64,000 nt of DNA from NCBI RefSeq assembly GCF_020271745.1, contig NZ_CP084296.1:1240001-1304000 (forward strand), given 5' to 3'. Source of the DNA: Providencia alcalifaciens. Lineage in GTDB: Bacteria; Pseudomonadota; Gammaproteobacteria; Enterobacterales; Enterobacteriaceae. Below the pieces are notes generated by a model, which made no database searches, was not told the origin of the DNA, and saw only the letters and a program-made list of their open reading frames with translations. Shown here in pieces: positions 17,313-25,728 of this stretch (its first letter is position 1; the number at the start of each line of letters is the position of its first letter). The position numbers and the translations under genes were made by a program.

Positions 17313-18461
17313 ATGTTCAGTAAATTCCTCATGACTATCACAATGAGCATCCTCGTTTCTGGGTGCCATCTCGCCCCGGGAACCTATATTTCCACATCAG
17401 GAAAACAGACTATTGATACTGGTAAGCAAGATATTAGCCAGCTTGTGGATATTTACCCTATCTCTCCTAAGCTGCTAAGCGAAATACAGGTTGCCCCCGT
17501 GATCGCCAAATCTAATCCGCAGCTTGAAGCGCAGCTAGCCGCTTATGACTATCGTGTTGGCGTGGGGGATGTGCTGGCAATTACCGTATGGAATCACCCT
17601 GAGCTCACTATCCCTGCAGGCTCCTATCGCAGCGCTGCGGATTCAGGGAATTGGGTTCACGCAGATGGCACCATTTATTATCCCTATATTGGAAAAGTCT
17701 CCGTTCTTGGTAAAACAATCAGTGAAATCAGAAAATTAGTCAGCACCCGACTTGCTGCCTATCTTGAAGCACCACAAATCGATGTCAGCATTGCCGCCTT
17801 TCGTTCACAAAAAATCTATGTGTCCGGCGAAGTGACTAAACCGGGTTCTTTACCCATCACCAATGTCCCTCTTACTATTTTGGAAGCCTTTAATACCGCA
17901 GGCGGGTTAACCGAAAAAGCAGACTGGGACAATGTGATCCTCACCCGTGGAGGGAAAGAGATAAAAATTTCGCTGCAATCGTTAATCCAATACGGTGATT
18001 TAACCCAAAACGACTTAATGCTCTCCGGCGATGTTCTCTATGTTCCCCGTAATGATGCGCAAAAAGTCTTTGTGATGGGAGAAGTGGGGCAACCTTCAAC
18101 GTTGACTATCGACCGTGCGGGCATGAGCATCACTGAAGCGCTAAGTAAAGCCAACGGACTCAGTCAAACTACCGCAAGTGCGACAGGGATTTTTGTCATT
18201 CGGTCAACGCATAGAGCCGCACCAACGGCGGGTTCTGAAGACGAAAAAAACCGTTCCAAAATGGCTGCAATTTATCAGCTCGACCTCTCCGATGCGACGT
18301 CACTCGTGATGGGAACGGAATTTAAATTACAACCTTATGACCTTGTTTATGTGACAGCGGCACCCGTTGTTCGGTGGAACCGTTTAATCACTCAATTACT
18401 GCCAACCATCGCCTCATACAACCAGCTTGCCGAAGGGACTAAGCGTATTTATGCATGGTGA
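17313..18461 (+). CDS. wza: Outer-membrane polysaccharide export lipoprotein Wza
   Basis: Forms the octameric outer-membrane channel for surface polysaccharide. A lipoprotein signal peptide ends in LVSGC with the lipidated Cys at residue 18. The Poly_export domain begins at about residue 80 (YRVGVGDVLAITVWNHPELT). Two SLBB domains follow (KIYVSGEVTKPGSLPIT and KVFVMGEVGQPSTLTID), and a C-terminal helix contains VRWNRLITQLLPT. The length of 382 residues is close to E. coli Wza. It is first of the wza-wzb-wzc set. Confidence 0.97.
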   Translation: MFSKFLMTITMSILVSGCHLAPGTYISTSGKQTIDTGKQDISQLVDIYPISPKLLSEIQVAPVIAKSNPQLEAQLAAYDYRVGVGDVLAITVWNHPELTIPAGSYRSAADSGNWVHADGTIYYPYIGKVSVLGKTISEIRKLVSTRLAAYLEAPQIDVSIAAFRSQKIYVSGEVTKPGSLPITNVPLTILEAFNTAGGLTEKADWDNVILTRGGKEIKISLQSLIQYGDLTQNDLMLSGDVLYVPRNDAQKVFVMGEVGQPSTLTIDRAGMSITEALSKANGLSQTTASATGIFVIRSTHRAAPTAGSEDEKNRSKMAAIYQLDLSDATSLVMGTEFKLQPYDLVYVTAAPVVRWNRLITQLLPTIASYNQLAEGTKRIYAW

Positions 18462-18483
18462 TTTTATTTTTAATCAAATGCTT

Positions 18484-18912
18484 ATGTTCAATAACATTCT
18501 TATCGTGTGCATGGGGAACCTCTGCCGGTCACCCACTGCGGAGCGTTTAATGCAGGGGCTTTTTCCCCAAAAAAAGGTCCACTCCGCAGGCCTGATTGCG
18601 CTGGAAAATCAACGGGCTGATGCTCAAGCTCGCCATATAGCAAAAAGCCATCACCTCTCTTTGGAGGGAAACCGTTCTCGCCGTTTGACCGAGCATTTAT
18701 GCCAAGTGGCGGACTTGATCCTCGTAATGGAAAACGGCCATACCCAAAAACTTTATCAACAGTTTCCGCAAACCCGAGGCAAAGTCATGCTATTTGGTGA
18801 ATGGCTGAATAAAACCGAAATCCCTGATCCTTATAAACATAGCGAGGAGATGTTTGAGCATGTCTATCAGCTTATAGAAAAAGCGGCCGGCTCATGGCAA
18901 GGAAAGATTTAG
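18484..18912 (+). CDS. wzb: Low-molecular-weight protein tyrosine phosphatase Wzb
   Basis: Cytoplasmic phosphatase that dephosphorylates the Wzc tyrosine kinase to keep export cycling. The start at 18484 (MFNNILIVCMGNLCRSPTAE) aligns with E. coli Wzb and gives 142 residues. The P-loop C-x5-R has nucleophile C9 and R15, and the general-acid Asp is in IPDPYKHSEEMFE. An in-frame ATG six bases upstream is also possible. The gene begins 22 bases after wza with no strong ribosome site, which suggests coupling to wza translation. Confidence 0.95.
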   Translation: MFNNILIVCMGNLCRSPTAERLMQGLFPQKKVHSAGLIALENQRADAQARHIAKSHHLSLEGNRSRRLTEHLCQVADLILVMENGHTQKLYQQFPQTRGKVMLFGEWLNKTEIPDPYKHSEEMFEHVYQLIEKAAGSWQGKI

Positions 18913-18993
18913 CCTCTATTTAAACTTATTTAAAAGCTCATTTTATAAAACCATTATCTCTATAAACCAATTATTCATATAACAATTGCCCCT

Positions 18994-21075
18994 ATGAACA
19001 ATACAGAAAAAAAACATTCGCCAAACACCGATGAAATCGACTTACTCGCTATATTAAAAACACTGAAATCTAACATGCTAACCATAGCGGCGTTGACTGT
19101 TGTCGCCATTTTAAGTGCCGGAGCGTATTGCTGGTTCGCTTCTCCTATTTACCAAGCCAATGCCACATTGCAGTACGATAAGGTTAACCAAGCATCACTA
19201 TTAGAAAAAATGAATGATGGGATGCTTTTTGGCGGCAATAGCGGGCAAATCGATTCAGAAATTGAAGTCATTAAATCCAGAATGGTGTTAGGCAAAACCG
19301 TGTCAGACTTGAATCTAGATATTCAGATTTTGCCTTCAACGATATTCTCCAGATTTCTAAGTAATGCGCCCGTTGTTCATATTGCAGAGTACCAATTGCC
19401 TCCAGATTTAATCGGTCAACCTGCCACTTTAACCTTTTTAGATGGTCACCAATATACGCTGAGTCTTGCCGGCCAAATTTACCATGGGCAAATTGGCACC
19501 ACGTTAAAGCAAGGAGAAATTCACTTATTGATTGATTCATGTCTCGCTCAAAGTGGGGAAAAACTGACCTTAATAAAAAATGATCGTTATTCTGCTATCG
19601 AAAATTTGCGACGCCGTCTCAGTATGAATGAAGCCAGTAAAGGCTCTGGCATTATTAACTTAACAATTAAAGGGACAAATCAGCGAGAAAATATCGAGAT
19701 TTTGGATAATGTTATTCAAAATTATATTAACCAGAATAGAGAACATAGAAAACAAGCTACAAACAACACGTTGATTTTTCTAGATAACTACATACCAAAA
19801 GTAAAAAACAAGCTCGACCATTATGAAAATCAGTTAAATACGTTTCGTAAACAAAATGAGTCTATTGACCTAACGCTAGAGGCCAAATCCGCGCTTGAGA
19901 GTGCATTGCATGTAGAAGAAAAGCTAAATGAGCTGACTTTTAAAGAAGTGGAGCTTCAACAACGATATACCCGCAGCCACCCGGCTTATCAATCCTTACT
20001 CGATAAACGCCAAAAGTTGTTACTCGAGAAAGAAAAAGCCAGCAAAAACATTCAACAACTGCCAAACACCCAGCAGCAAATTATTCGTTTAACTCGCGAT
20101 GTGGAATCCGAGCAAGCTATTTATAACCAGTTAGTGACCAAACAACGCGAACTCAGCGTGTTGAATTCGGGGATCACAGCCGATGTACGAATTATTGACT
20201 CTGCAGAGTCTTATCCCGTGGCCATCGCTCCCAAAAAAAGCTTAATCATGGTGCTGGCCTCCTTAGTGGGTTTTATTATGGGTTGTACCTATGTGGTCGC
20301 GAAAGAGATCCTCAATAATAAAATTAAAAATACGGAAGATCTCGAGGCGCTAGGCGTTCGTGTTTATGCCACTGTACCATTCTCGTTGCATGAAAAAAAA
20401 TCACGGCATCGCGAGCGTAAAAAGCTCCTAGCGATTGAAAATCCAGCGGATATGGCAATAGAATCCATTCGTTCATTAAGAACCAGTGTCTATTTCTCCG
20501 TTATGAATCAAGATAATAATATTGTGATGGTGACAAGTGCATCCCCAAGTGTAGGAAAAAGTTTTATTACTGCGAATATGGCGGTCGTCCTTGCCAATGC
20601 AGGTAAAAAAATTCTGCTTATCGATACCGATTTACGCAAAGGACATATCCATAAAACATTTGGATTAAAAAATAAATCTGGGCTTTCAGAATTTTTATCT
20701 CAGCACAGTGGAAACCCGGTATCAATACACCAGCAAGTTATTGAGAATTTAGACATTATTAGCCGAGGGGAAAGTACCGTACACTCTTCAGAACTGCTGA
20801 TGAGCGAGCAATTTAAGCATTTATTGGACTCAGTTAAACATCAATATGACATGGTTCTACTGGATACTGCGCCCATTTTCGCGATTACCGATCCGGCTAT
20901 CATCGGAAAATATGCCGGTACATCACTCTTAGTGGCCTATTATGGCGTAAATACCGTTAAAGAAATTGAACGTGCACTTAAGTATTTCAAACAAAATAAT
21001 ATTGAAATTACAGCCACCATTCTTAATGGTATTGATGAAAAATCTGACGATTATCATTATGTCTACCAGTATTAA
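18994..21075 (+). CDS. wzc: Polysaccharide co-polymerase and BY-kinase Wzc
   Basis: Inner-membrane protein controlling chain length and export of surface polysaccharide. The Wzz domain starts after a first transmembrane helix (about 30-50), a long periplasmic coiled region spans about 265-385, and helix 2 is near 425-445. The cytoplasmic kinase domain has Walker A ASPSVGKS at 516-523 and Walker A-prime ILLIDTDLRKG. The C-terminus is the Tyr cluster DDYHYVYQY (Tyr 687, 689, 691, 693), the autophosphorylation tail removed by Wzb. The length of 693 residues is slightly below E. coli Wzc. It is the only chain-length-type protein seen in the window. Confidence 0.97.
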   Translation: MNNTEKKHSPNTDEIDLLAILKTLKSNMLTIAALTVVAILSAGAYCWFASPIYQANATLQYDKVNQASLLEKMNDGMLFGGNSGQIDSEIEVIKSRMVLGKTVSDLNLDIQILPSTIFSRFLSNAPVVHIAEYQLPPDLIGQPATLTFLDGHQYTLSLAGQIYHGQIGTTLKQGEIHLLIDSCLAQSGEKLTLIKNDRYSAIENLRRRLSMNEASKGSGIINLTIKGTNQRENIEILDNVIQNYINQNREHRKQATNNTLIFLDNYIPKVKNKLDHYENQLNTFRKQNESIDLTLEAKSALESALHVEEKLNELTFKEVELQQRYTRSHPAYQSLLDKRQKLLLEKEKASKNIQQLPNTQQQIIRLTRDVESEQAIYNQLVTKQRELSVLNSGITADVRIIDSAESYPVAIAPKKSLIMVLASLVGFIMGCTYVVAKEILNNKIKNTEDLEALGVRVYATVPFSLHEKKSRHRERKKLLAIENPADMAIESIRSLRTSVYFSVMNQDNNIVMVTSASPSVGKSFITANMAVVLANAGKKILLIDTDLRKGHIHKTFGLKNKSGLSEFLSQHSGNPVSIHQQVIENLDIISRGESTVHSSELLMSEQFKHLLDSVKHQYDMVLLDTAPIFAITDPAIIGKYAGTSLLVAYYGVNTVKEIERALKYFKQNNIEITATILNGIDEKSDDYHYVYQY

Positions 21076-21081
21076 TAGAAT

Positions 21082-21103
21082 GGCGAGCCACCCGCTCGCC
21101 TTT
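21082..21103 (+). terminator. Candidate terminator after wzc
   Basis: Seven-base stem GGCGAGC with GCTCGCC around a five-base loop, followed by only three T residues. The stem is almost the same as that of the galE terminator at 17000-17030. The weak T run makes it a less certain terminator. Confidence 0.6.
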
Positions 21104-21195
21104 CGCTCTCATATCGACACAACTAATGCATCTTTCCAAATTTGCGCGTAAACTCTGCATCATCTTTTTCATCCCGACCAATAGCCGTTAACGTT

Positions 21196-21699
21196 ATGCC
21201 ACATATTGTTTTATTCGAACCTGAAATCCCACCCAATACTGGGAATATCATCCGCTTATGCGCCAATACTGGCTTTAGTCTGCACCTGATCCATCCCCTT
21301 GGTTTTACTTGGGATGACAAACGCTTACGCCGTGCAGGGCTAGATTACAGCGAATTTGCGGATATCAAACATCATCATGACTATTACGCATTCTTAGAAA
21401 GTGAAGGGTTAAATCCTGATAATAATCAGTCGCCAACAGGCGCTCGCGTGTTTGCGTTGACCACCAAAGGTAAGCCAAGCCACAGCAATGTGAGTTATCG
21501 GGAAGATGATTATTTGATGTTTGGACCAGAAACCCGCGGCCTACCGCCGTATGTTCTCGACAATATGCCAATCGAGCAGAAAATTCGTATCCCAATGCTA
21601 GCAGAAAGCCGCAGTATGAACCTGTCTAACTCGGTCGCCGTTGTGGTTTTCGAAACTTGGCGCCAGCTTGGGTATCCGGGTGCGCTGCTGAAAGACTAG
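21196..21699 (+). CDS. trmL: tRNA (cytidine(34)-2-prime-O)-methyltransferase TrmL
   Basis: SPOUT-class enzyme that 2-prime-O-methylates the wobble base of leucine tRNAs with SAM (old name yibK). The start at 21196 ([20 protein letters not shown]) matches the conserved N-terminus and gives 167 residues. The trefoil-knot motifs are visible: [14 protein letters not shown] and [22 protein letters not shown]. In E. coli it lies directly next to cysE; here a toxin-antitoxin pair intervenes. It marks the right border of the polysaccharide locus. Confidence 0.95.
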   Translation: MPHIVLFEPEIPPNTGNIIRLCANTGFSLHLIHPLGFTWDDKRLRRAGLDYSEFADIKHHHDYYAFLESEGLNPDNNQSPTGARVFALTTKGKPSHSNVSYREDDYLMFGPETRGLPPYVLDNMPIEQKIRIPMLAESRSMNLSNSVAVVVFETWRQLGYPGALLKD

Positions 21700-21767
21700 T
21701 TTAGTTTGCTTATGCCGTTTGCTAGATTTAGAACAAATCTTGAACATCTTTTAAGTTGCTGTTAGAT

Positions 21768-21787
21768 TTGTACAATAAATAGTACAA
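21768..21787. promoter_or_regulatory. YefM-type operator
   Basis: TTGTACAA at 21768-21775 is a palindrome, and AGTACAAG follows. The hexamers TGTACA (21769-21774) and AGTACA (21781-21786) have centres 12 bases apart. YefM operators are known for paired TGTACA cores at this spacing, and the element ends 15 bases before the antitoxin start. It would mediate autorepression of the operon. Confidence 0.75.
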
Positions 21788-21802
21788 GATAGGTATCATA
21801 CA

Positions 21803-22057
21803 ATGAAAACCATTTCCTTTAGTGATGCTAGAAGCAATTTGAAAGCAGTGCTTGATAGAGTTGTTGATGATATGGATACGACGATTATAACCCGCCGTGA
21901 TTCTGAAGCGGCTGTAGTTATGTCCTTGGAATACTACAATAGTTTAATGGAAACCATCTATCTACTGCGCTCTCCTGCAAATGCAGAGCATCTCAACAAA
22001 TCCATCGAGCAATTTAAAGCGGGTAAGATTTCAGAGAGAAAGCTAATCAATGAGTAG
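21803..22057 (+). CDS. yefM: Antitoxin YefM (Phd/YefM family)
   Basis: Labile antitoxin that binds YoeB and represses its own promoter. The 84 residues open with MKTISFSDARSNLKAVLD, the DNA-binding/dimerisation fold of the family, then IITRRDSEAAVVMSLEYYNSL. The acidic-basic tail (HLNKSIEQFKAG) is the toxin-binding part. A matching operator lies upstream, and the last eight bases overlap the toxin gene, the usual translational coupling. Confidence 0.96.
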   Translation: MKTISFSDARSNLKAVLDRVVDDMDTTIITRRDSEAAVVMSLEYYNSLMETIYLLRSPANAEHLNKSIEQFKAGKISERKLINE

Positions 22058-22310
22058 ACTTCTAACATGGACGGATCAAGCTTGGGAAGACTATCTATAC
22101 TGGCAAAACCAAGATAAAAAGACATTAAAGCGGATCAATAAACTCATTGAAGACACGAAAAGCACGCCATTCAGCGGTATAGGTAAACCAGAGCCACTAA
22201 AAGAAAACTTAGCTGGCTTCTGGTCTCGTAGAATAGATGAAACAAACAGGCTAGTTTATGCAATCGAAAATACCGCATTAGTTATCATTGCCTGCCGCTA
22301 TCACTACTGA
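22050..22310 (+). CDS. yoeB: Toxin YoeB (ribosome-dependent mRNA endonuclease)
   Basis: RelE-superfamily toxin that cleaves mRNA in the ribosomal A site. The 86-residue protein is close to E. coli YoeB throughout. It keeps the catalytic Glu in GKPEPLK, Arg in FWSRRID, and the terminal CRYHY with catalytic His. No damage is visible, so it should be active. It ends six bases before the convergent cysE stop. The pair sits between trmL and cysE, which are adjacent in E. coli, suggesting insertion here. Confidence 0.97.
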   Translation: MSRLLTWTDQAWEDYLYWQNQDKKTLKRINKLIEDTKSTPFSGIGKPEPLKENLAGFWSRRIDETNRLVYAIENTALVIIACRYHY

Positions 22311-22316
22311 CTTTAT

Positions 22317-23138
22317 TTAAATCCCATCCCCGCCTTCAAAACCATCAACGTTACCATTAAAGTTTTGATCCATCTCCAGCGATGGCTTATCACTTGTTGG
22401 CTTACCAACAATACGTGCAGGAACTCCCGCCACTGTGGTATGAGGAGGAACAGGGTGCAGCACTACAGAGCCCGCGCCAATTTTTGCGCCGCGACCAATT
22501 TCAATATTGCCCAGAATTTTAGCGCCAGCGCCAATCATCACCCCTTCACGTACTTTAGGATGACGGTCGCCACAGGTTTTACCGGTACCGCCTAGCGTAA
22601 CAGACTGAAGAATAGACACATCATTCTCAACAATCGCCGTTTCACCAATCACGATCCCGGTCGCGTGGTCGAGCATAATCCCGCAGCCAATACGGGCAGC
22701 AGGGTGAATATCGACCCCAAAAGAGACAGAAATTTGGTTTTGCAGATAAACGGCCAACGCTTTACGCCCTTCACCCCATAACCAATGCCCAATACGATAG
22801 GCTTGTAGGGCGTGAAAACCTTTTAAATACAGCAGTGGCGTGGAATATTTATCCACCGCAGGGTCACGTAAACGGACAGCAGAAAGATCCATCGCCGCAG
22901 AAAAAATCATCTGCTCGTCATTACGGTATGCTTCTTCCACAATTTCGCGGACTTCCATTGCGGGCATAATTGGCGAACTCAACTTATTCGCCAACATATA
23001 GCTAAGCGCACTACCGAGGTTGTCATGCTTCAGTAATGTCGCGTTAAAAAAACTGGCAAGTAAAGGCTCACAGTCAGCAAGCGCCTTGGCTTCTTCCTTA
23101 ATGTAACCCCAAATTCTATCCAGTTCTTCACGCGACAT
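22317..23138 (-). CDS. cysE: Serine O-acetyltransferase
   Basis: Makes O-acetylserine from serine and acetyl-CoA, the committed step of cysteine synthesis. An alpha-helical N-terminal domain (1-140) precedes a left-handed beta-helix. The catalytic His/Asp region is MLDHATGIVIGETA, and the second conserved His is in CGDRHPKVREG. The C-terminus ends GGDGI; the last Ile is the residue known to insert into the CysK active site to form cysteine synthase. The length of 273 equals E. coli CysE. It lies downstream of gpsA in the same direction. Confidence 0.97.
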   Translation of the reverse strand: MSREELDRIWGYIKEEAKALADCEPLLASFFNATLLKHDNLGSALSYMLANKLSSPIMPAMEVREIVEEAYRNDEQMIFSAAMDLSAVRLRDPAVDKYSTPLLYLKGFHALQAYRIGHWLWGEGRKALAVYLQNQISVSFGVDIHPAARIGCGIMLDHATGIVIGETAIVENDVSILQSVTLGGTGKTCGDRHPKVREGVMIGAGAKILGNIEIGRGAKIGAGSVVLHPVPPHTTVAGVPARIVGKPTSDKPSLEMDQNFNGNVDGFEGGDGI

Positions 23139-23154
23139 AATGGCTCTCTTCTAT

Positions 23155-23199
23155 ATTATTATTAGCTTGATTATTATTAGCTTGATTATTATTAGCTTG
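23155..23199. repeat. Three perfect 15-base tandem repeats at the gpsA end
   Basis: The unit ATTATTATTAGCTTG occurs three times without change at 23155-23169, 23170-23184 and 23185-23199. The last unit includes the gpsA stop codon and its final Ser codon, and the array fills most of the 53-base spacer to cysE. Such an array can change copy number by slippage; variation would alter the spacer, not the protein. Confidence 0.9.
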
Positions 23200-24220
23200 G
23201 TAACTTAGGCATGTCTGCAATTTCATCTTTAGTCGCACGCCCGAGCAAGGCTTGGGAGGCTTCTAACACATTTTTATTGCAGTAGAGAATTTGATAAATC
23301 TGTTCTGTGATTGGCATTTCAACACCGGCACGCTCCGCAAGGGCTTTCACCTCTTTGGTATTGCGATAGCCTTCAACCACTTGCCCAATCTCTTTTTCCG
23401 CCACTTCCACACTGACACCATTTCCCAGCATCATACCGAAACGACGGTTACGGGATTGGTTGTCAGTGCAGGTTAACACTAGGTCGCCAAGCCCTGCCAT
23501 ACCCATAAATGTGGATGGATCCGCGCCCAGTGATACACCTAAGCGGCTCATTTCGGCTAAGCCTCGGGTAATCAACGCTGTACGTGCGTTTGCACCAAAA
23601 CCCATACCATCGGAGATCCCAGCGCCAATCGCGATGACGTTTTTCACTGCGCCACCAAGTTGCACACCAATCATGTCAGGATTTTTATAGACACGGAAAC
23701 TTTTGCCACAATGGAATAATTTTTGTAAATCATCACCAAATTGGCTATCGGATGCGGCGACTGAAATCGCAGTAGGGAGACCGGCTGCAAGCTCTTTGGC
23801 GAAAGTAGGCCCAGAAAGTACCGCCAGCGGAATTTCGTTTCCTAATACCTCACGCGCTACATCTTGCAACAAACGTCCGGTATCTCTCTCTAACCCTTTG
23901 GTTGCCCAAATAATGCGGGAGCCCGCTTTTAGATACGGTTTGATTTGCTTGAGCACATCACCAAATACATGGCTAGGTACCACAATCAAGATATTCAGGC
24001 TCGCTTCAACGGCGCTTTTTAAGTCCGTTTCGAGAGATAAACTATCAGGGAAAGAAACACCAGGTAAAAACGCTTGATTGCTACGTTCTTGGTTTAATTT
24101 ACGGATGTGTGCTGGGTCATGCCCCCACAACACCACCTGATGGCCATTACGTGCAAGAGTAATGGCTAAAGCGGTGCCGTACGAGCCGGCACCGATCACT
24201 GTCATTGAAGCAGTATTCAT
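23192..24220 (-). CDS. gpsA: Glycerol-3-phosphate dehydrogenase [NAD(P)+]
   Basis: Reduces dihydroxyacetone phosphate to sn-glycerol-3-phosphate for phospholipid synthesis. The Rossmann motif [13 protein letters not shown] is at residues 8-20, the conserved [11 protein letters not shown] near 138, the substrate-site [16 protein letters not shown] near 190, and [12 protein letters not shown] near 242. The length of 342 residues is normal. The start is nine bases after the secB stop, so secB-gpsA-cysE are probably co-transcribed, as in E. coli. Confidence 0.97.
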   Translation of the reverse strand: MNTASMTVIGAGSYGTALAITLARNGHQVVLWGHDPAHIRKLNQERSNQAFLPGVSFPDSLSLETDLKSAVEASLNILIVVPSHVFGDVLKQIKPYLKAGSRIIWATKGLERDTGRLLQDVAREVLGNEIPLAVLSGPTFAKELAAGLPTAISVAASDSQFGDDLQKLFHCGKSFRVYKNPDMIGVQLGGAVKNVIAIGAGISDGMGFGANARTALITRGLAEMSRLGVSLGADPSTFMGMAGLGDLVLTCTDNQSRNRRFGMMLGNGVSVEVAEKEIGQVVEGYRNTKEVKALAERAGVEMPITEQIYQILYCNKNVLEASQALLGRATKDEIADMPKLPS

Positions 24221-24229
24221 TAAGCGACC

Positions 24230-24697
24230 TTATTGAACTTCAGGGTTCTGCGCTTGTTCACCTTGTTGCTGCTGTAAGTAATTCATGAACAGTGCATCAA
24301 AGTTAACTGGCGCTAAGTTCAATTGTGGGAAAGTACCACGACCCACCATGTTCGTGATAGTTTCACGCGCATATGGGAACAGGATATTCGGGCAGTATGC
24401 ACCTAAGCAATGTGCCATTTGAGTGCCTTCGATACCATCAATGGAGAACACACCCGCTTGCTGAACTTCACACAGGAATGCCGTTTCTTCGCCCAGAGTT
24501 GCAGTAGTTGTCACACGCAGAACAACCTCATACACGCCTTCAGCTAGCTGAGTTGAAGAAGTATCTAAATCTAATTTGATCTCTGGCTGCCACTCTTTTT
24601 GAAAGATTTGAGGTGCATTAGGTGCTTCAAATGAAACGTCTTTTGCGTAGATACGTTGAATTTGAAATACCATTTCTGAGTTGTTTTGTTCTGACAT
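24230..24697 (-). CDS. secB: Preprotein export chaperone SecB
   Basis: Tetrameric cytosolic chaperone that keeps secretory proteins unfolded and hands them to SecA. The 155-residue protein has the typical start [20 protein letters not shown], the EAPNAPQIF segment, [13 protein letters not shown] and the C-terminal [15 protein letters not shown]. In E. coli grxC lies just upstream of secB; here only 74 bases separate secB from yibN and no glutaredoxin frame is present. Confidence 0.97.
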   Translation of the reverse strand: MSEQNNSEMVFQIQRIYAKDVSFEAPNAPQIFQKEWQPEIKLDLDTSSTQLAEGVYEVVLRVTTTATLGEETAFLCEVQQAGVFSIDGIEGTQMAHCLGAYCPNILFPYARETITNMVGRGTFPQLNLAPVNFDALFMNYLQQQQGEQAQNPEVQ

Positions 24698-24771
24698 AAT
24701 AATTACCTTACTTCCATATTAGAGTTTCGAGATATATTCAGTTGCCGGCACATTTTTACAGTGCCGGATAA

Positions 24772-25209
24772 TTACTTCTTACCACGAGCCAGTGGTAGGT
24801 TTTCACCCGCCCAACCGGCGATCCCTTCTTTCAGGACAAAGACTTTTTCAAAACCATGATGAGCAAGCTGTTCAGCAGGTTTAGTTGCTTCCATTCCACT
24901 TGCAGAAACCATAATCACAGATTTCTGTTTATGTTTTTCCAGCTCACCCAAATTATTATCTTTAATTTCAGATGGTGTTAAGTTAATAGAATCAATAATA
25001 TGCCCTTTGCGGAACTCTTCGCGAGTACGTAAGTCCACAACAACTGCTTCTTCTTTATTGATCATTGTAATCGCTTGAGTGCGCGCAATGACTTTAGTTT
25101 TAGAGAATAGGCTTCTGAAGGTCATCACGACCACAGCAACAAATAACACTATCCAAGTCAGACTAACAAACGCGTTACGACTGACAAATTGCATGATTTC
25201 TTGGATCAT
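24772..25209 (-). CDS. yibN: Membrane-anchored rhodanese-domain protein YibN
   Basis: One N-terminal transmembrane helix (about residues 14-32) is followed by a cytoplasmic rhodanese domain (about 40-140) with [15 protein letters not shown]. The position that is Cys in active sulfurtransferases reads [13 protein letters not shown] here, so the usual active-site Cys appears absent, and sulfurtransfer is unlikely. I choose the ATG at 25209 (145 residues); a TTG nine bases upstream is possible. In E. coli it lies between grxC and gpmM, neither of which is next to it here. Confidence 0.9.
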   Translation of the reverse strand: MIQEIMQFVSRNAFVSLTWIVLFVAVVVMTFRSLFSKTKVIARTQAITMINKEEAVVVDLRTREEFRKGHIIDSINLTPSEIKDNNLGELEKHKQKSVIMVSASGMEATKPAEQLAHHGFEKVFVLKEGIAGWAGENLPLARGKK

Positions 25210-25218
25210 GGGGGGCAA

Positions 25219-25728
25219 TTACTCCCGTTAGTTAAAAACGAATATCAAAGGGTTCAGAGTATACCTTTGTGCTGAGCTAATTACAGCCAGTTAGCGCAAA
25301 CTAGAATGTCTTTTTTGCGAAAACACTCGCAGAGTTAACACCTTTTTACTGAAAAAAGAATTTTTTTCTCAAAGCTGTACGCAGGCATTTTAACATAAAC
25401 ATGCTCAGACTAGGCTTTGACGCTAAATTAATTCCCATCGAAATAGAAAAAAGTCCCTTAACGCTAGCTATACTCGCCATACTTCAAGTTGCTGCGTTGT
25501 TGACTACGTTTATTCGCACTAGTCACCTAGCTGCATCTCGCATTATTTAGAGTATATACAATAAAATTTAGTGATAATACGCCTATAATTTGACTTAGTG
25601 TTAAACCGAATAATAGCAATATTCTTAATTTTTAAGCGTTTTTATGACTATTTTTCAGAGAACACTGGAAAGCAGGACTTGCAGATGAAATAATCAGTTA
25701 TTGCATTTAATTGAGGTGATCTATCACA
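25219..25728. other. Gene-free gap between yibN and envC
   Basis: About 510 bases with no supported gene, at the place where E. coli has gpmM. It must hold the divergent promoters of yibN and envC. Around 25467-25555 a segment starting CTATACTCGCCATACTTCAA and ending near AGAGTATATA resembles, from memory, a short intergenic repeat common in Yersinia, Serratia and Morganellaceae genomes. Its ends are roughly inverted. No remnant of gpmM is recognisable. Confidence 0.45.

Noticed and set aside
23155-23199. Short regular repeats considered as a CRISPR array
   Set aside because: The units abut without spacers and are only 15 bases long, so they are simple tandem repeats.
23703-24077. 124-codon open frame on the plus strand inside gpsA
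   Set aside because: The opposite strand encodes conserved GpsA over the whole length, and the predicted protein has no recognisable features.
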